Positions 18,149 to 27,253 are shown, counted from the stretch's first letter. The stretch is 64,000 bases of DNA from Rhizobium leucaenae USDA 9039 (GCF_000426285.1 NZ_AUFB01000002.1:124001-188000), one strand, 5' to 3'. Translations and numbers: made by a program. The notes: generated from the letters alone by a model not told the origin.

Positions 18149-18256
18149 GTGATTTGACTATATGGAATTATCCGATTACGCTTTCACCGTGTCAAGGACG
18201 TGAGGATATGTCAGCGGCGTGCGGAGGCAATCGTGAATTCGAGGCAGGGTGACGAC

Positions 18257-19042
18257 ATGAGGGAAATCCGCCGCGGCCGGGAAACCGGCACGCTCGGTAA
18301 GCTCATGACGCTCGTCGATCTCGTTGCGCTCTCCGATCGTCCAATGCGTTTCACCGACATTCTGTCTCTCTCCGACCAGCCGCGTGGCACACTGCATAGG
18401 CAATTGTCTCACCTCGTCGAAGAAGGGCTGCTGGAGATCGACCGCGACGGATGTTATCTGCCCGGCATCAGGCTCTTGAGCCTTGCCTCGCGCAGTTGGG
18501 CGCGCAATGAATTTCGCACCGTCGCCGAGCCGCATCTGCGGCTGCTGCAGGCGCAGACCGGCGAAACCGTGCACCTCGGCGTCTTGCGCGGCACCGAGGT
18601 CATCTATCTCGACAAAGTCGAAGGCCGGCAATCCGTACGTATGTATTCGCAGATCGGCAATGCTTCGCCGGCCTATTGCACGGGCGTCGGCAAGGCTGCA
18701 TTGTCCGCCCTCGACGATACCAGCTTTGGAGCACGGGTCGCCGGACTCGAGTTTCACGCCTACACCGAGCACACCCATCGCAGCTTGGCAGATCTGCGGG
18801 CAGACATCGAGGCCATCAGAAGGCGCGGTTGCGCTTTTGACCGTGAAGAGCACGAGAGCGGCATATGCTGCGTCGCCGCACCAATTTACTCCGATGACAA
18901 CGACATGCTGGCCGGCGTCTCGGTGACCGGCCCCGCCTACCGCGTTACGCCGGGAAAATTGGAGGAATGGGCGCCTTTGGTGAAAGCAGCGGCGGCCGCG
19001 ATCATGCAGGATATGCACAGTCGGCTCGGTCCGAGGCGTTAA
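18257..19042 (+). CDS. IclR family transcriptional regulator
   Basis: The 261-residue protein has an N-terminal winged helix (about 15-75: LVDLVALSDRPMRFTDILSL then PRGTLHRQLSHLVEEGLL). A C-terminal IclR effector domain follows (about 90-255: AYCTGVGKAALSAL, GCAFDREEHESGICCVAAPI). It is transcribed away from the SDR-dgoK-dgoA-lactonase operon across a TGGAA-type palindrome, so it probably controls that operon in response to a sugar or sugar acid. The ATG at 18257 is preferred because AGGGTG precedes it; a GTG at 18200 gives a longer form. Confidence 0.92.
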   Translation: MREIRRGRETGTLGKLMTLVDLVALSDRPMRFTDILSLSDQPRGTLHRQLSHLVEEGLLEIDRDGCYLPGIRLLSLASRSWARNEFRTVAEPHLRLLQAQTGETVHLGVLRGTEVIYLDKVEGRQSVRMYSQIGNASPAYCTGVGKAALSALDDTSFGARVAGLEFHAYTEHTHRSLADLRADIEAIRRRGCAFDREEHESGICCVAAPIYSDDNDMLAGVSVTGPAYRVTPGKLEEWAPLVKAAAAAIMQDMHSRLGPRR

Positions 19043-19174
19043 ATTCGCCTGTTTTTCTCGGCTGTCATGTGAAATTCACCAATTTGGCCTTTCGCGTGCT
19101 GGACCTTCGCCAACTTACACGTTTATTCTGCGCGGCTCGTGGGGATCGCAGGTGAACTGCCGTTCTCCGTGGTA

Positions 19175-19244
19175 CCTGCTGCCACACCCGGAGGAGGATG
19201 GCGGCCCGGTTATCCGGCGCCGCAGTAAATGGTGTCGCAGCAGG
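19175..19244 (+). other. Long hairpin region upstream of the LuxR-type gene, with a possible 24-codon leader ORF
   Basis: The 319-base gap between the iclR gene and the luxR-type gene holds a strong inverted repeat. Arms CCTGCTGCCACACC (19175-19188) and GGTGTCGCAGCAGG (19231-19244) pair with one mismatch. A smaller GC-rich stem sits in the loop, and an A/T-rich run follows. The loop carries GGAGGAGG directly before ATG at 19198, which opens a 24-codon frame to TAG at 19270-19272. It could be a leader RNA, a small RNA or a regulatory peptide; the sequence alone cannot say. I see nothing else in the rest of the gap. Confidence 0.45.
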
Positions 19245-19361
19245 CGAAATTTTTAAAATTTATATTGATTAGGCGCCGGTTTGTCGGCGTTCATGTGATG
19301 ACCCGGAGGCTTGGAGGCGGCTGTTTCGCGTTTGTGCCCCTCCCTTATGTAAAGAAGACTA

Positions 19362-20102
19362 ATGATGGCAGCATTGGTGCAGGCGGGAAAGGCCCCTCGG
19401 GCCGAAGATTACATTCATGAAATTACCGGTCTGAAAACGCAGTTCGATGTTTTTCGTTTCATGAAGCGGCTGACTGAAGCCTATCGCTGCCGGGCTTTCA
19501 TGGTGCTGAACCTGCCGCCGGTGACATCCTTCGAACTGCAGAGCAATTCGGTCATCAACAACTGGCCTGCCGAACTCCTGGCGACCTATGACCAGGAAGG
19601 GCTGATGACCAACAGCCCTGTGCTGCGGCGCCTGCGTGGTTCCACGCTGCCTTTCGTCCACGAGACGACGGCGCTCACCAATCGCGACGATGGGAAAGGC
19701 GAACTCATCGCTGCCCTGTTCGAACGCTTTCGCATGACACGCTGCGTCTATTTGCCGACCCATGACGCATCCGGCCTTCGAGGCGCGATATCGCTTGCCG
19801 GCGATCGCGAGTCCTTCACTCCCGAAGAGATCAAGGATCTCAGCTTTGTCGCGATCTATGTTTTCGACAGGCTCGCGGAAATCCGCAATATGGACATCCG
19901 CGTCGTCGACGCGCTGACTGACCGGGAGATCGATTGCCTGAACTGGACGGCCGCCGGCAAGACCAGTGCGGAAATCGCCGAGATCCTGACCCTCTCCGAA
20001 CATACGGTCAATCATTACCTGAATCGGGCCACCAAGAAGCTGGACACGGTCAACCGCACCCAGGCAGTCGCAAAAGCGCTGCGCGTGGGACTGATAAAAT
20101 AG
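19362..20102 (+). CDS. LuxR family transcriptional regulator (orphan type)
   Basis: The 246-residue protein has an N-terminal domain resembling the autoinducer-binding fold (about 20-165). The C-terminal LuxR helix-turn-helix (about 180-240) reads LTDREIDCLNWTAAGKTSAE, then IAEILTLSEHTVNHYL. In the N-domain some acyl-homoserine-lactone contacts are recognisable (Trp in NNWPAEL, a Tyr), but the usual Asp-Pro pair appears as Ser-Pro. Signal binding is therefore uncertain. No luxI-type synthase lies in the window. The start is the first of two ATG codons, with a weak purine-rich leader. Structured non-coding DNA flanks it on both sides. Confidence 0.85.
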   Translation: MMAALVQAGKAPRAEDYIHEITGLKTQFDVFRFMKRLTEAYRCRAFMVLNLPPVTSFELQSNSVINNWPAELLATYDQEGLMTNSPVLRRLRGSTLPFVHETTALTNRDDGKGELIAALFERFRMTRCVYLPTHDASGLRGAISLAGDRESFTPEEIKDLSFVAIYVFDRLAEIRNMDIRVVDALTDREIDCLNWTAAGKTSAEIAEILTLSEHTVNHYLNRATKKLDTVNRTQAVAKALRVGLIK

Positions 20103-20156
20103 GGCAGCATCCTAACGGACGGTTAGTAGGCGCGAGCGAAAACCGCCAATTTTCTG

Positions 20157-20189
20157 GGCGAATTTTGTGCGCTGCACATAAAATTTGCC
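20157..20189. promoter_or_regulatory. Palindrome upstream of a sigma-54-like promoter (possible activator site)
   Basis: GGCGAATTTTGTGC and GCACATAAAATTTGCC form an imperfect inverted repeat, with one mismatch and a 2-base bulge. Its centre is about 100 bases upstream of the -24 element at 20275, the usual distance for a bacterial enhancer-binding protein. It is not a NifA site, because TGT and ACA are separated by 7 bases instead of 10. The activator is unknown. Confidence 0.45.
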
Positions 20190-20274
20190 GCCATTTCACG
20201 CAGTCAGTTTTTGGTTCGGCCCGGTCGATCTGGTAATCTATTGAAAATATGTGTCTTTTTTTATTTCGTAGAAC

Positions 20275-20290
20275 TGGCACGCTTTCTGCA
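20275..20290 (+). promoter_or_regulatory. Sigma-54-like (-24/-12) promoter
   Basis: TGGCACGCTTTCTGCA matches the RpoN consensus TGGCAC-N5-TTGCW at all but one conserved position. The GG (20276-20277) and GC (20288-20289) dinucleotides have the required 10-base separation. An AT-rich stretch lies just upstream. It points towards the small open frame at 20323, 33 bases downstream of the -12 element. Confidence 0.6.
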
Positions 20291-20322
20291 TTTCAACCGT
20301 CAGAGGTCCAGAGGGGACTTTG

Positions 20323-20451
20323 ATGACAGCGCCGACAAACGCGCGCGGATCCGGCAGGCGCCGCCGATACCATAGCCGTTGTTTTCCCAGCGGCAGGTAT
20401 CTGCGGCGCCTGTTGCTTATTTGGCACGTCTTCAAGATCAACGGGGTTTAA
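20323..20451 (+). CDS. Possible 42-residue basic small protein behind a sigma-54-like promoter
   Basis: ATG at 20323 is preceded by AGAGGGGA with good spacing and opens a 42-codon frame to TAA. The product would be strongly basic in its first half (GSGRRRRYHSR, with one Cys) and hydrophobic near the end (RRLLLIWHVF). I know no matching family. A second short frame, GTG at 20465 to TAG with an AAGGAG site, follows 13 bases on. The frame contains a 17-base inverted repeat, so the transcript may instead act as a structured RNA. The remaining DNA to 20727 shows no other gene. Confidence 0.35.
   Translation: MTAPTNARGSGRRRRYHSRCFPSGRYLRRLLLIWHVFKINGV
20355..20412 (+). other. 17-base inverted repeat inside the small open frame
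   Basis: CAGGCGCCGCCGATACC (20355-20371) and GGTATCTGCGGCGCCTG (20396-20412) pair with a single mismatch around a 24-base loop. The stem is stable enough to dominate the fold of any transcript from the sigma-54-like promoter. No T run follows at once, so it is not an ordinary terminator. Confidence 0.6.
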
Positions 20452-20727
20452 GGAGCGATTTTTCGTGCGCTTGCCCTACTTCTTTCGAAGCTTTGCTTTA
20501 TGTCCGCCGCTGACATTTCAGTCCCCAAGGGAGCGTTGCGGCTGGTAGGGCTATTAAGCCCGGCGGACCTGCCGGCCGCAACGGACTGAGTTCTGTGTCG
20601 ATATTCCCTTAATTTCGTTTGGCGAAGTTCCCCCACTCCACTATCTAAGCCTCAAGAGATCTGGAGCGTTTGCTGCGTGGACGTCCACGCACGGCGATTC
20701 GGATGGAAATCGTGCAGTGAGGATAGA

Positions 20728-21873
20728 ATGACGGACATCACCAAGGAACAGGTTCTGGAAACGTTGCGGACTGTTCGTGGTCCGGACCTGGAGCACAATA
20801 TCGTTGAGCTCGGCATGGTCTCGGATGTCTTCATTTCCGATTCCAAGGTCTATTTCTCGATTACGGTTCCGGCGGAGCGCGCCAAGGAACTGGAGCCGAT
20901 GCGACTTGCTGCCGAACGGGTGATCAAGGACTTGCCGGGCGTCAAAGGCGCCATGGTCGCCCTGACCGCAGACAAGAAGGCCAATGCCGCCGGCGCGCCT
21001 GCGCCGCGCCCGGCTCCTGCCCAGCCGCATGCCCATACCCATGCACCGCAACAGCCGCCGCGCGCTGGCAAGATCGGCGTGCCCGGCATCGGCGCAATCA
21101 TCGCGGTTGCCTCCGGCAAGGGCGGCGTCGGCAAGTCGACCACAGCCGTCAACCTCGCGCTCGGCCTGCTCGCCAACGGCCTGCGGGTCGGGGTTCTGGA
21201 TGCCGATATCTACGGGCCTTCCATGCCGCGCCTCCTGAAGATTTCCGGCCGGCCGACCCAGATTGACGGCCGCATCATCAACCCGATGCAGAATTACGGC
21301 CTCAAGGTCATGTCCATGGGCTTCCTCGTCGAAGAAGAGACGGCGATGATCTGGCGCGGGCCGATGGTGCAGTCGGCACTCCTGCAGATGCTGCGAGAAG
21401 TCGCCTGGGGCGAGCTCGACGTGCTGGTCGTCGACATGCCGCCAGGCACCGGCGATGCGCAGCTTACCATGGCGCAGCAGGTGCCGCTCGCCGGCGCCGT
21501 CATCGTTTCGACCCCCCAGGATCTGGCGCTGATCGACGCCCGAAAGGGCATCAACATGTTCCGGAAGGTGGAAGTACCCGTCCTCGGCATTGTCGAGAAC
21601 ATGAGCTATTTCATCGCTCCGGACACCGGTGCCCGTTACGATATTTTCGGTCACGGCGGTGCGCGGAAGGAAGCCGAGCGCATCGGCACATCCTTCCTCG
21701 GCGAAGTGCCGCTGACCATGGGTATCCGCGAGACCTCCGATGCCGGTACGCCACTGGTCGCTTCCGACCCCAATGGCGCCATCGCCGGTATCTATCGCGA
21801 TATCGCGGCCAAAGTCTGGGCGCAGGTCAGCAACACGCCTCAGCGCGCAGCACCCTCCATCGTCTTCGAATAA
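20728..21873 (+). CDS. Mrp/ApbC family iron-sulfur cluster carrier ATPase
   Basis: The 381-residue protein has an N-terminal MIP18/DUF59 domain (about 1-95) and an Ala/Pro/His-rich linker (about 96-125). A ParA/MinD-type ATPase domain follows, with the deviant P-loop VASGKGGVGKSTTAVNLALG, VLDADIYGPSMPRL and VVDMPPGTGDAQL. Mrp proteins carry or transfer Fe-S clusters in the cytosol. Of the usual pair of CxxC cysteines near the end I see none in the segment VENMSYFIAPDTG, where a Cys pair would be expected, so cluster binding may differ. The start is set by GTGAGGA upstream. Confidence 0.9.
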   Translation: MTDITKEQVLETLRTVRGPDLEHNIVELGMVSDVFISDSKVYFSITVPAERAKELEPMRLAAERVIKDLPGVKGAMVALTADKKANAAGAPAPRPAPAQPHAHTHAPQQPPRAGKIGVPGIGAIIAVASGKGGVGKSTTAVNLALGLLANGLRVGVLDADIYGPSMPRLLKISGRPTQIDGRIINPMQNYGLKVMSMGFLVEEETAMIWRGPMVQSALLQMLREVAWGELDVLVVDMPPGTGDAQLTMAQQVPLAGAVIVSTPQDLALIDARKGINMFRKVEVPVLGIVENMSYFIAPDTGARYDIFGHGGARKEAERIGTSFLGEVPLTMGIRETSDAGTPLVASDPNGAIAGIYRDIAAKVWAQVSNTPQRAAPSIVFE

Positions 21874-22285
21874 TTCACAAGCGCGTGCGCTGAACAGCGA
21901 TCGGCCCGATTGCCTTGCCCGCGCCGTGTGCTATGACTTCGCACAATTGTGAATCTGCGGTGAAAGCGCGCATCGAAGGGGTTGTGACTTGATTCTTTGC
22001 GGGCTTTGCTGCATATGCGCCGCCGGCGTGAGTTTGGTCGGGCATATCCGATGACGGCCACCCGCCTAATGGTGAATTCGTCTCGCCTGAGCAATCGGCT
22101 TTGTCATGACGGACGAAGGATTGGTACAGCAGCGCAATGGAGCATGGACACGGATTCCCAGCCGGACCGGCGGGATACGCCCGGAGTTTTATGATTTTTT
22201 CTCAATGTCCATCGGCAGCATCGCGGCGAGAGCGCACAAAGCGCCATAGCGATAGCTTTGTCTCCGTCGTGCCGAGGACGATCCG
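21874..22285. other. Gene-free stretch between mrp and corA
   Basis: These 412 bases have no convincing open frame. A 65-codon frame at 21997-22194 has an Arg-rich, low-complexity product and no ribosome site, and is probably spurious. An AT-rich run near 22190-22205 could be part of the corA promoter. No clear terminator hairpin follows mrp. Confidence 0.45.
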
Positions 22286-23263
22286 TTGATCACGGCCTAT
22301 TGCTCCGATTGCAAGCCGCTGGAATTGGCAGATCTGTCGACCATTGCCCAATTGCCGGACAACGCCATCTGGATCGATATGGTCGAGCCGTCGCGTGAAG
22401 AAGAGAAGAACATCGAGCGCCTGCTTGGGCTTGAAGTCCCGACGCGCGAAGATATGAAGGACATCGAGCCATCAAGCCGACTCTATGTCGAAGAGGGCTC
22501 GGTTTTCCTGACGGCATCACTGCTCTGGAAGGCCGATACCAGCCTGCCGATACTGACCGACGTCGCCTTCATCCTGACAGGTCATCGCCTGGTCACCATC
22601 CGCTATGCACGGCCGAAATCCTTTGCGCTGTTCATTGCGGCGCTGCAGCGCATACCGCGGGAACGGCGCACGGGTGTCGCGCTTCTGACGAAACTTTTGG
22701 AAACAATAGTCGACCGCACTGCCGAAGTCCTTGAACAGACGGTCTCGAGCATCGATATATTGTCGGTGCATGTGTTCGGCGACCGCGTGAAGAAAATCCG
22801 TCGCCCGTCGAACTATCTGGAAGAGAAGCTGAAAGACATTGCAGGCTATCACCGCACGGTCAGCAAGGTGCGAGACAGCCTGAGTTCACTGTCGCGAGTT
22901 TTGACCTTCCTCCAAGCTATTCCCGCCATGCAGCAGGACCGTGAGGCCAAGGAATTGTGCCGCAATGTCTCGCGGGATGTGCAATCTTTGTCCGAACATG
23001 CGTCCTTCGTCGCCGGTAACGTCACCTTCCTGCTGGATGCATCGCTCGGCCTGATCAATATCGAGCAGAACGCCATCATCAAGATTTTCTCGATCGCCTC
23101 CGTAGTCTTCCTGCCGCCGACGCTAGTTGCCTCTGTCTACGGCATGAACTTCGAGTTCATGCCGGAGTTGCATTTCGCCTATGGATACCCGGCATCGTTG
23201 CTTTTGATGGTGGTATCTGCCGTCGTTCCGTTTCTCTTTTTTCGCTGGAAAGGCTGGCTCTGA
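22286..23263 (+). CDS. corA: CorA family magnesium transporter
   Basis: The 325-residue inner-membrane protein has a large cytoplasmic N-domain (about 1-260) and two C-terminal membrane helices (about 265-285 and 300-320). The pore signature YGMNFEFMPE lies between the helices, with GMN intact. CorA channels import Mg2+ and sometimes Co2+ or Ni2+. The start appears to be TTG at 22286, preceded by GAGGA 7-8 bases away; no ATG fits better. kup begins 17 bases after the stop in the same direction, so the two cation transporters may be cotranscribed. Confidence 0.92.
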   Translation: MITAYCSDCKPLELADLSTIAQLPDNAIWIDMVEPSREEEKNIERLLGLEVPTREDMKDIEPSSRLYVEEGSVFLTASLLWKADTSLPILTDVAFILTGHRLVTIRYARPKSFALFIAALQRIPRERRTGVALLTKLLETIVDRTAEVLEQTVSSIDILSVHVFGDRVKKIRRPSNYLEEKLKDIAGYHRTVSKVRDSLSSLSRVLTFLQAIPAMQQDREAKELCRNVSRDVQSLSEHASFVAGNVTFLLDASLGLINIEQNAIIKIFSIASVVFLPPTLVASVYGMNFEFMPELHFAYGYPASLLLMVVSAVVPFLFFRWKGWL

Positions 23264-23280
23264 GAGTCTAGTGATCCTGA

Positions 23281-25182
23281 ATGTCTGACGAAACCCATCA
23301 TTCTCCCGACGGGAAAATGAATCCACGCAAACTCTTCTACCTCGCCTTGGGGTCGGTTGGCGTAGTCTACGGCGATATCGGTACGAGCCCGCTTTACGCC
23401 TTTCGCGAGGCGCTGAAACCGGTGGCCGCCGACGGCCTCACGCGCGGCGAAGTCATCAGCCTCGTTTCGCTGATGTTCTGGGCGCTCACCATCATCGTCA
23501 CCATCAAATATGTCCTTTTTCTGCTGCGCGCGGACAACGACGGCGAAGGCGGCACACTGTCGCTTTTGGCGTTGCTGATGAAGACGGCGAACGGCCACAC
23601 CGCCGTTCTGATGCTGTTGGGCCTACTGGGCGCCGCGCTCTTCCTGGGCGATGCGATGATCACCCCGGCGCTGTCCGTTCTCTCGGCCGTTGAAGGCCTG
23701 AAATTGGTGACGCCGTCGCTGACGGATTATATCGTGCCGATCTCGGTCGGGATCCTGGCGCTGCTCTTCGCCATCCAGTCGCATGGCACCGGCGCGGTCG
23801 CGCGCTTCTTCGGTCCGATCACGGCGCTGTGGTTCATCGTCATGGGCGTGGTCGGCATCATGCACATCTCGGATGATTTCGGCATCCTGGCGGCGTTGAA
23901 CCCCTGGTACGCGATCACCTTCCTGATGAACGAAGGTTTTCTCGGCGTCGTCGTGCTTGGCGCGGTTTTCCTGACTGTCACCGGCGCGGAGGCACTTTAC
24001 GCCGACCTGGGTCATTTCGGTCGCCGGCCGATCCAGTGGGCCTGGTTTGCCCTGGTATTTCCGTCGTTGACACTGAACTATCTGGGCCAGGGTGCCCTGG
24101 TGCTGCGCCAGCCGCTCGCCATGTCCGACCCGTTCTTCCTGATGTATCCGCATTGGGCGATCCTGCCGGTGGTTATTCTCGCGACGCTCGCGACCATCAT
24201 CGCCAGCCAGGCTGTTATCACCGGTGCCTTCTCGCTGACGCGGCAGGCCATTCATCTCGGCTTCCTGCCGCGCATGGAAATCCTCTTCACCTCCGAGACC
24301 AATACCGGGCAGATTTTCCTGCCGTCCGTTAACACGGTGCTCTTCTTCGGCGTCATCTTCCTGGTATTGAGTTTCAAGACCTCGGATGCGCTGGCGACGG
24401 CCTATGGTATCTCGGTAACCGGTGCGATGGTCGTTACCTCGATCATGGCCTTCGAGTTCGTGCGTGTGCGCTGGAACTGGACGCTGCCGATGGCAGCCGG
24501 CGTGCTGGCACCGCTGCTGTTGCTGGAATTCGTCTTCCTGGGCGCCAACCTGCTGAAAATCCACGACGGCGGCTACGTTCCGGTTCTGATCGCGACCGCC
24601 TTCACGGTGATCATGTGGACTTGGCGCCGCGGTACGGCGATCCTTATGGAGAAGACCCGGCATACGGATATTCCGTTGTCGTCCTTCGTCAGCTCCATCG
24701 AGCGCAAGAGCGATCACTCTCCGGCGCATGTCCCGGGGACGGCGATCTTCCTCACCAGCGATCCGGAGTCGGCACCCGCGGCGCTTCTGCACAATCTGAA
24801 GCACAATCATGTCCTGCATGATAAAAACGTTATCCTGACGATCCGCACCATCAACAAGCCGCGCGTCCTGCAGGAGGACCGCTACTCGGTCGAAAAAGTC
24901 TCCGATCGCTTCTCGCGCGTCGAACTGCGCTTCGGCTTCATGGAATCGCAAAACGTCTCGCAAGCACTGGCGACTTTGCGCAAGACCGGTCTGAAGTTCG
25001 ACATCATGTCGACCTCTTTCTATCTCGGCCGTCGCAAGCTGGTGCCCGACGCCAAGTCGGGCATGCCGCATTGGCAGGATCGGCTCTACATCGCGCTCGC
25101 CAACGCGGCGACCGATCCTTCCGACTACTTCCGCCTGCCGGCCAATCGCGTGGTGGAATTGGGATCGCACGTCATCATCTGA
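23281..25182 (+). CDS. kup: Kup family potassium uptake protein
   Basis: Kup proteins import K+ with protons across the inner membrane. The 633-residue product has about 12 membrane helices (about 15-435) and a cytoplasmic tail. Signature segments are [37 protein letters not shown] and [18 protein letters not shown]. The first cytoplasmic motif and the C-terminal [10 protein letters not shown] are normal. Rhizobia often carry several kup copies, so the copy number cannot be inferred here. A strong terminator follows at 25210. Confidence 0.96.
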   Translation: MSDETHHSPDGKMNPRKLFYLALGSVGVVYGDIGTSPLYAFREALKPVAADGLTRGEVISLVSLMFWALTIIVTIKYVLFLLRADNDGEGGTLSLLALLMKTANGHTAVLMLLGLLGAALFLGDAMITPALSVLSAVEGLKLVTPSLTDYIVPISVGILALLFAIQSHGTGAVARFFGPITALWFIVMGVVGIMHISDDFGILAALNPWYAITFLMNEGFLGVVVLGAVFLTVTGAEALYADLGHFGRRPIQWAWFALVFPSLTLNYLGQGALVLRQPLAMSDPFFLMYPHWAILPVVILATLATIIASQAVITGAFSLTRQAIHLGFLPRMEILFTSETNTGQIFLPSVNTVLFFGVIFLVLSFKTSDALATAYGISVTGAMVVTSIMAFEFVRVRWNWTLPMAAGVLAPLLLLEFVFLGANLLKIHDGGYVPVLIATAFTVIMWTWRRGTAILMEKTRHTDIPLSSFVSSIERKSDHSPAHVPGTAIFLTSDPESAPAALLHNLKHNHVLHDKNVILTIRTINKPRVLQEDRYSVEKVSDRFSRVELRFGFMESQNVSQALATLRKTGLKFDIMSTSFYLGRRKLVPDAKSGMPHWQDRLYIALANAATDPSDYFRLPANRVVELGSHVII

Positions 25183-25209
25183 CGCAGATCGAAATCAGCT
25201 TTTTGCATA

Positions 25210-25241
25210 AAAGGCCCGCCGGATCTCCGACGGGCCTTTTG
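25210..25241 (+). terminator. Rho-independent terminator after kup
   Basis: Arms AAAAGGCCCG and CGGGCCTTTT with a 12-base loop form a strong GC-rich hairpin ending in T residues, 27 bases after the kup stop codon. Confidence 0.85.
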
Positions 25242-25336
25242 GTTGCGCGGGGGACGGCGGCCAGAGTTAACCATCCATCAAGGTTAATGCGAGATTATTA
25301 CGGCTCCTAGTCCAGAGTGCCGTTTGGAGTTCGGTA

Positions 25337-26515
25337 TTGTCTCGCCCGCGTCGTATCCCTCGCAAGTTTGGTCTTTTGCCGAAAAACTGGACTTCGCCAG
25401 CCGTCTTCGGGTTTTGCGCATGGCTGATCTTCCCTTCGACAGTGGCCTACGCCGATCTTGCCGGTCTGCTGGCGGGCATCGACAGGGGGAGCAGCAACTG
25501 GCGCATGGTCATCACCAATTCGCCGGCAGGTTCGACGCACCAGGCCGAGCTTGCCTTTGGCGATGCATCGACCGCTGCGGCCATTGGCGATGGCGGTCTC
25601 GTCCTGCCCGACGGTCGGCGCGTTGCTTTCCTGTCGCAGGAAAAGGGCAGCGATCCCAGGCCGGACGAAGAGCGCATCAATCGCCAGGATAAGAAGGGCA
25701 GGGTGGTTGCCGTTGCGCCGATGCAGCCGCCCAAGGATTTCTCCGCCGGTTCCGTGCTGCAGCGCGACAGCCTATTGCTTCGGCCCGAGTTGGACACCAA
25801 AGACAAGACGGTTTTCCTGAAGCCGAAGATCGGCGGCAAGGAAATTCAGATCGCCACGGCCTTCTATAGAAAAGAGCCGCCAAAGCCGGACAATAGCGTG
25901 CCTTCCTACCTTGCAGGCCTGATCACAAATCGGGATGCCGATGTTCTCGCCGCCGCCTATGCGTCGCCGCCGCCTGATTATGCCCGCGTCTCGCCTTTCG
26001 ATTCGATACTTGCCAAGGATCAGGACAATCAGGGCCGCTTCGTGCCGCAGATCGGTCCTGAGGATCACACCTGGGCCGCGAACGTCCTGCCGCCTTCCGT
26101 CTTTTCGTCGGATGAACAGCAATGTCTTGCCACCGGCATTTATTTCGAAGCACGCGGGGAATCGGTGAAGGGACAGGCGGCCGTCGCACAGGTCATCCTC
26201 AACCGCGTCCGCAATCCAGCTTACCCGAAAACCATCTGCGGCGTCGTCTATCAGAACGACGATTGGCATAATGCATGCCAGTTTTCCTTTGCGTGCGACA
26301 ACGTCAAGGATCGGGTCAACTCGCCCGAACACTGGAAAATTGCACGCCAGGTCGCCATGGCCGTGACCGCCGGCAAGATCTGGCTGCCGGAAGTCGGTTC
26401 CGCCACGCATTATCACGCCGTCTACGTCAGACCGAAATGGGCGGCCGAAATGGTGAAGGTCGGCCGTATCGGCATGCACATCTTCTATCGTACCTATGGC
26501 GGCGGTTGGAGCTGA
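25337..26515 (+). CDS. SleB-type cell wall hydrolase
   Basis: The 392-residue protein has one N-terminal membrane or signal segment (about 19-40), a long exported linker, and a C-terminal Hydrolase_2 (SleB) domain (about 255-390). The proposed catalytic Glu is in YFEARGES, followed by AAVAQVILNRVRNPAYP and SATHYHAVYVRPKW. SleB-type enzymes act on peptidoglycan as lytic transglycosylase or amidase. The TTG start at 25337 is supported by GGAG 8 bases upstream. Its function in non-spore-formers is probably wall remodelling. Confidence 0.87.
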   Translation: MSRPRRIPRKFGLLPKNWTSPAVFGFCAWLIFPSTVAYADLAGLLAGIDRGSSNWRMVITNSPAGSTHQAELAFGDASTAAAIGDGGLVLPDGRRVAFLSQEKGSDPRPDEERINRQDKKGRVVAVAPMQPPKDFSAGSVLQRDSLLLRPELDTKDKTVFLKPKIGGKEIQIATAFYRKEPPKPDNSVPSYLAGLITNRDADVLAAAYASPPPDYARVSPFDSILAKDQDNQGRFVPQIGPEDHTWAANVLPPSVFSSDEQQCLATGIYFEARGESVKGQAAVAQVILNRVRNPAYPKTICGVVYQNDDWHNACQFSFACDNVKDRVNSPEHWKIARQVAMAVTAGKIWLPEVGSATHYHAVYVRPKWAAEMVKVGRIGMHIFYRTYGGGWS

Positions 26516-26696
26516 CGGCCTGTTGCGCGGCGGGACTGGTTCGATTCCGCACGCGCCGGGTTAGCGATAAAAAGGCCACAGAAAAACCCGGCCTGAAGAG
26601 GATTCTTCGGCCCAGTTTTCAGCCGGCATCGCATATTCGGCGTAAGATCATGATTTAATTCGGCTAATTTATGGCTGGACAGATGACGTCTACGCC

Positions 26697-26725
26697 TTGA
26701 CTATGCTTTTTCCTAAAACTATGTT
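26697..26725 (+). promoter_or_regulatory. Sigma-70 promoter of the F0 ATP synthase operon
   Basis: TTGACT (26697-26702) and TATGTT (26720-26725) are separated by exactly 17 bases, close to the vegetative consensus, and lie about 100 bases before atpI. The surrounding 315-base gap (26516-26830) holds no gene. GCCGGGTT and AACCCGGC near 26555-26590 form a weak inverted repeat that might end the hydrolase transcript. Confidence 0.7.
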
Positions 26726-26830
26726 GCGCGCGACTTCAAAACGGGCCGAAAAGGTGGCGAAACCTGCCGTTCGTTGACGCGTTGACCGGGGTAATGGGGT
26801 TGCGCGCAGCGAAAATGGAAGGACATCACC

Positions 26831-27175
26831 ATGGTGGACGACCGCGACGAAGGTCTGGAAAAGCGACGGGAGCAATTGGGAGCCGAACTGGCGAGCAAGC
26901 GCTCTGCGTTGGGAGAGGATGAACAAGGGGAGGTTCGCGCCGAGGAGAGCCGCAAGGGCTATGCTGAGGCGATGAAGCTTTCCAGTGAGTTCATTGCTGC
27001 CATCATCGTTGGCGCTGTTCTGGGCTATATGTTCGACCGTTTTGTCGGCACGGCGCCGTGGGGCATGATTGTTTTTCTGCTTCTCGGATTTTGTGCCGGC
27101 GTTCTGAATGTTCTGCGCTCTGCAGGCAAGGTGGCGACACCGATGCTTGAAAAGCACGGGCTTGATAAGAAGTGA
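26831..27175 (+). CDS. atpI: ATP synthase accessory protein I
   Basis: The 114-residue protein has a charged N-terminal third (residues 1-50) and two membrane helices (about 53-75 and 78-100) around FDRFVGTAPWGMI, typical of alphaproteobacterial AtpI. AtpI assists assembly of the c-ring and may help Mg2+ supply. It is the first gene of the F0 operon, 78 bases before atpB. ATG at 26831 is preceded by GGAAGGA. Confidence 0.93.
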   Translation: MVDDRDEGLEKRREQLGAELASKRSALGEDEQGEVRAEESRKGYAEAMKLSSEFIAAIIVGAVLGYMFDRFVGTAPWGMIVFLLLGFCAGVLNVLRSAGKVATPMLEKHGLDKK

Positions 27176-27253
27176 GGCGGAAGCGGCGCTGAGGCGCGGT
27201 TTCCTGGTGAGAGGCATCCGCTTGACGAGCGGGAAAATGAAAGAGAACAAGCG

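Noticed and set aside
23623..25170. A 515-codon frame opposite kup
   Set aside because: The product is Arg/Gln/Asp-rich, as expected from reading membrane-protein codons backwards; kup is certain.
26535..26560. GGTTCGATTCC, which resembles a tRNA T-arm
   Set aside because: The flanking bases do not form a T-stem and there is no acceptor, D or anticodon arm around it.
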